Part shown: positions 7,232 to 8,266 of the stretch, in pieces
Layout of the letters: each line of letters begins with the position of its first letter
Position numbering within the stretch: the first letter of the stretch is position 1
Assembly: GCA_031283905.1 (NCBI GenBank)
Contig: JAITAW010000103.1
Span: 1-8,266 of the forward strand
Length of the DNA stretch: 8,266 nt
Direction: 5' to 3'
Source of the DNA: Treponema sp.
GTDB taxonomy: Bacteria; Spirochaetota; Spirochaetia; Treponematales; Breznakiellaceae
Position numbers and translations under genes: made by a program
Notes under the pieces: model-generated
What the model was told of the DNA's origin: nothing
The model's input: the letters and a program-made list of their open reading frames with translations, nothing else
Database searches by the model: none

Positions 7232-7495
7232 ATGAAAAGATACAAGAAGCGTTTTCATCGTTTTTAGGGACATTGGTGAAGAACACGGCCCGTAGATCGG
7301 AATTATTTGAGGCAACGAATTTATCAGGAGTTTTTATGAAGAACTATGTTACGTTGTTCCTCTTTCCTTTTTGGTTTATGGCACAGTATTATGCCTTTGC
7401 GTAATTTTGTTGACGGCGATCAATCATTGGCTGGCACGGTTTTATCGGCGCTGATGTTGTTTGGAAGCAGTTTTCTTTTTTCAGTAATAATGTAA
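7232..7495 (+). pseudogene. Frameshifted remnant of a small two-helix membrane protein
   Basis: Three short frames abut. ATG at 7232 begins MKRYKK but stops after 11 codons. A second frame is open without stops from before 7232 to TAA at 7402-7404, and includes AFSSFLGTLVKNTARRSELF and then MKNYVTLFLFPFWFMAQYYA. A third frame (7391-7495) continues RNFVDGDQSLAGTVLSALML and ends at TAA 7493-7495. One extra A in the A4 run at 7235-7238 and one T fewer in the run at 7396-7398 would join all three into one 87-residue protein. The cytosolic N-terminus would precede two hydrophobic helices separated by a short polar loop. Alternatively, ATG 7336 with its own AGGAG (7326-7330) starts a 22-residue peptide resembling a signal sequence. 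The family is not recognised; it may be the truncated membrane part of a sensor protein. Confidence 0.45.
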
Positions 7496-7507
7496 CGCTT
7501 ACAAGAT

Positions 7508-7546
7508 ACCTCGCCGCAGAGATCCGGGGAGGTTCATTATTTTTTT
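7508..7546 (+). terminator. Intrinsic terminator
   Basis: Arms 7508-7516 and 7525-7533 pair as ACCTC/GAGGT plus CCG/CGG with one G-G mismatch and an 8-base loop. A run of seven T (7540-7546) follows after six mixed bases. It lies 12 bases past the last stop of the small membrane-protein remnant and would end the fliG-peptidase transcript. The gap between stem and T run makes it less than ideal. Confidence 0.55.
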
Positions 7547-7688
7547 ACGCAATTGTATACTTGCATACACACGAGCATATATCCTATTAGACCTGTAACA
7601 TTTATATAATTCGACCATTTCTCTTTTTCTCAAGGTTTCTCCAAAACTTTTGTCCCTCCTTTTATGCTGTCTCTAATGTTAAAAAAGC
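7547..7688. other. AT-rich non-coding stretch
   Basis: No ORF with a plausible start is seen. There is a weak inverted repeat, TGTAT 7554-7558 with ATACA 7565-7569, and pyrimidine-rich sequence from about 7617 to 7670. CTAATG at 7673-7678 resembles the half-site of the palindrome found 20 bases further on and could be an additional weak repressor contact. Base composition changes here from that of the backbone genes to strongly AT-rich. Confidence 0.3.
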
Positions 7689-7718
7689 TTGACACTAACG
7701 TGTTTGCCATGTTAGTAT
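7689..7718 (+). promoter_or_regulatory. Promoter of the AT-rich gene
   Basis: A perfect TTGACA at 7689-7694 is followed by TTAGTA at 7712-7717 (17-base spacer) or TAGTAT at 7713-7718 (18-base spacer). Expected +1 is near 7724-7726, giving an untranslated leader of about 40 bases. Unlike the leuB and fliG promoters, this one leaves room for a full ribosome binding site. Confidence 0.6.
7694..7716. promoter_or_regulatory. Palindromic operator candidate inside the promoter spacer
   Basis: A 23-bp inverted repeat has the arms ACTAACGTG (7694-7702) and CATGTTAGT (7708-7716), matching at eight of nine positions around a 5-base centre. It fills the space between the -35 and -10 boxes and overlaps both, so a bound dimeric protein would block RNA polymerase. 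The regulator is not identified and is not encoded by any recognisable gene in the window. Confidence 0.55.
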
Positions 7719-7749
7719 ATCAATATGTTTTGATTTAATCTTGCTAAGT

Positions 7750-7756
7750 AAGGAGG
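7750..7756 (+). promoter_or_regulatory. Consensus ribosome binding site of the AT-rich gene
   Basis: AAGGAGG ends 9 bases before the ATG at 7766 and is a full match to the 16S rRNA anti-Shine-Dalgarno complement. It is the strongest such site in the window and fixes the start of the downstream gene. Confidence 0.85.
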
Positions 7757-7765
7757 AGTTTTAAA

Positions 7766-8266
7766 ATGAAAAGATATTTAGAAAAAAATGAAAGCCAAGT
7801 TTTATTAAATACAATAAGAAAGCAATTTGGAGAAGCAACGAATGCTTTTGAAAGTTTATTACTTCCTTTTTCATTAATATCTATAAGAGAAGGTAAACTT
7901 GTTAAATTGCAAGAAAATGAAAAAGAAGATTTAATCAAAGATTATGAAGATTTTAAATTAAAAATTAAAATGTTAATAAAATCAACCTCAACATTTATCA
8001 CAAAAAGTCTTACGGAAAATTCACCTATAATAGATAATGGATTTATTAAATATGTTAATGAAAATGTGACTTCTGTTTTATCTTTGTATCAAAATGTTTT
8101 AAATAAAGTTAAACAAGAGGATATTAAAATATTTACTTTGATCCAAAACGCTTATTTCGCCTATACTATGCTGGCACGTCTACTCAACACCGGAATATAT
8201 TTATATAACAAACATAACCCCGATCATCTCTTGCCGCAAATTGAAGGTATACCTGATCCACAATAT
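7766..8266 (+). CDS. Unrecognised AT-rich helical protein, N-terminal 167 residues (3' end outside window)
   Basis: The frame is open from ATG 7766 to the window edge with no stop. The visible 167 residues start MKRYLEKNESQVLLNTIRKQ and look soluble and mostly helical, rich in Lys, Glu, Leu, Ile and Asn, without a signal peptide or clear membrane segment. A charged stretch around residues 48-75 could form a coiled coil. I recognise no domain or catalytic motif. The strong Shine-Dalgarno and well-formed promoter make it a real gene. It is very AT-rich (hand-counted rows of about 25% and 12% GC) up to about position 8140, using TTA for Leu and AGA for Arg. It then shifts to 37-41% GC with CTG, CTC, CGT, AAC and ACC codons. 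This suggests horizontal acquisition, possibly with a junction inside the gene. Function unknown. Confidence 0.8.
   Translation, partial: MKRYLEKNESQVLLNTIRKQFGEATNAFESLLLPFSLISIREGKLVKLQENEKEDLIKDYEDFKLKIKMLIKSTSTFITKSLTENSPIIDNGFIKYVNENVTSVLSLYQNVLNKVKQEDIKIFTLIQNAYFAYTMLARLLNTGIYLYNKHNPDHLLPQIEGIPDPQY

Noticed and set aside
7232..7265. Hairpin ATGAAAA/TTTTCAT followed by TTTTT as a terminator of the peptidase gene
   Set aside because: The 7-bp stem is almost all A-T with a 13-base loop, too weak to terminate, and the sequence reads better as the start of the membrane-protein remnant. The hairpin at 7508-7546 is far better.
7744..7938. Minus-strand frame of 64 codons over the start of the AT-rich gene
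   Set aside because: Antisense to a gene with a strong promoter and consensus ribosome binding site; low-complexity product.
1..8266. CRISPR array, tRNA or rRNA gene, insertion sequence, recognised defence or toxin-antitoxin genes
   Set aside because: No regularly spaced repeats, cloverleaf arms, transposase motifs or known defence domains were seen on reading the window.

Overview
The window comes from a bacterium whose backbone genes are moderately GC-rich; one hand-counted 60-base row inside the protease gene is about 57% GC. A divergent flagellar motor-switch protein (FliG) next to a large cytosolic M16C peptidase suggests a spirochaete, perhaps Treponema-like. That assignment is an inference and was not tested by any search. 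All convincing genes lie on the + strand.

Layout. Positions 1-108 hold the last 35 codons of a Thr/Gly/Ala/Ser-rich protein that enters from the left. A doubtful 46-codon ORF overlaps its stop codon as ATGA. Positions 246-432 are non-coding and carry several short GC-rich hairpins. A two-gene metabolic unit follows: leuB (3-isopropylmalate dehydrogenase, leucine synthesis) and, after a 3-base gap, purD (GAR synthetase, purine synthesis). After a 122-base gap comes a second unit: a FliG-like motor switch gene and, 21 bases later, a 1021-residue M16C peptidase of the PreP/falcilysin type.

Downstream of the peptidase is a small apparent pseudogene of a two-helix membrane protein. It is split by two compensating single-base frameshifts and followed by an intrinsic terminator. 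The DNA then turns strongly AT-rich. A promoter with a near-perfect 23-bp palindrome between its -35 and -10 boxes, plus a consensus Shine-Dalgarno, drives an unrecognised helical protein that runs off the right edge. This last segment looks foreign to the rest of the window. Its own reading frame changes base composition and codon choice near codon 125.

The two most interesting observations concern signals, not protein families. First, the lead gene of each backbone unit (leuB, fliG) has a sigma70-type promoter whose predicted +1 falls on or within two bases of the ATG, with no Shine-Dalgarno, while the second gene of each unit (purD, the peptidase) has a Shine-Dalgarno. This suggests leaderless lead transcripts. 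Second, the AT-rich gene at the right edge appears to be under repressor control and may be chimeric. No RNA gene, CRISPR array, transposase or recognisable defence system is visible. Nothing here can be called a new system from sequence alone.
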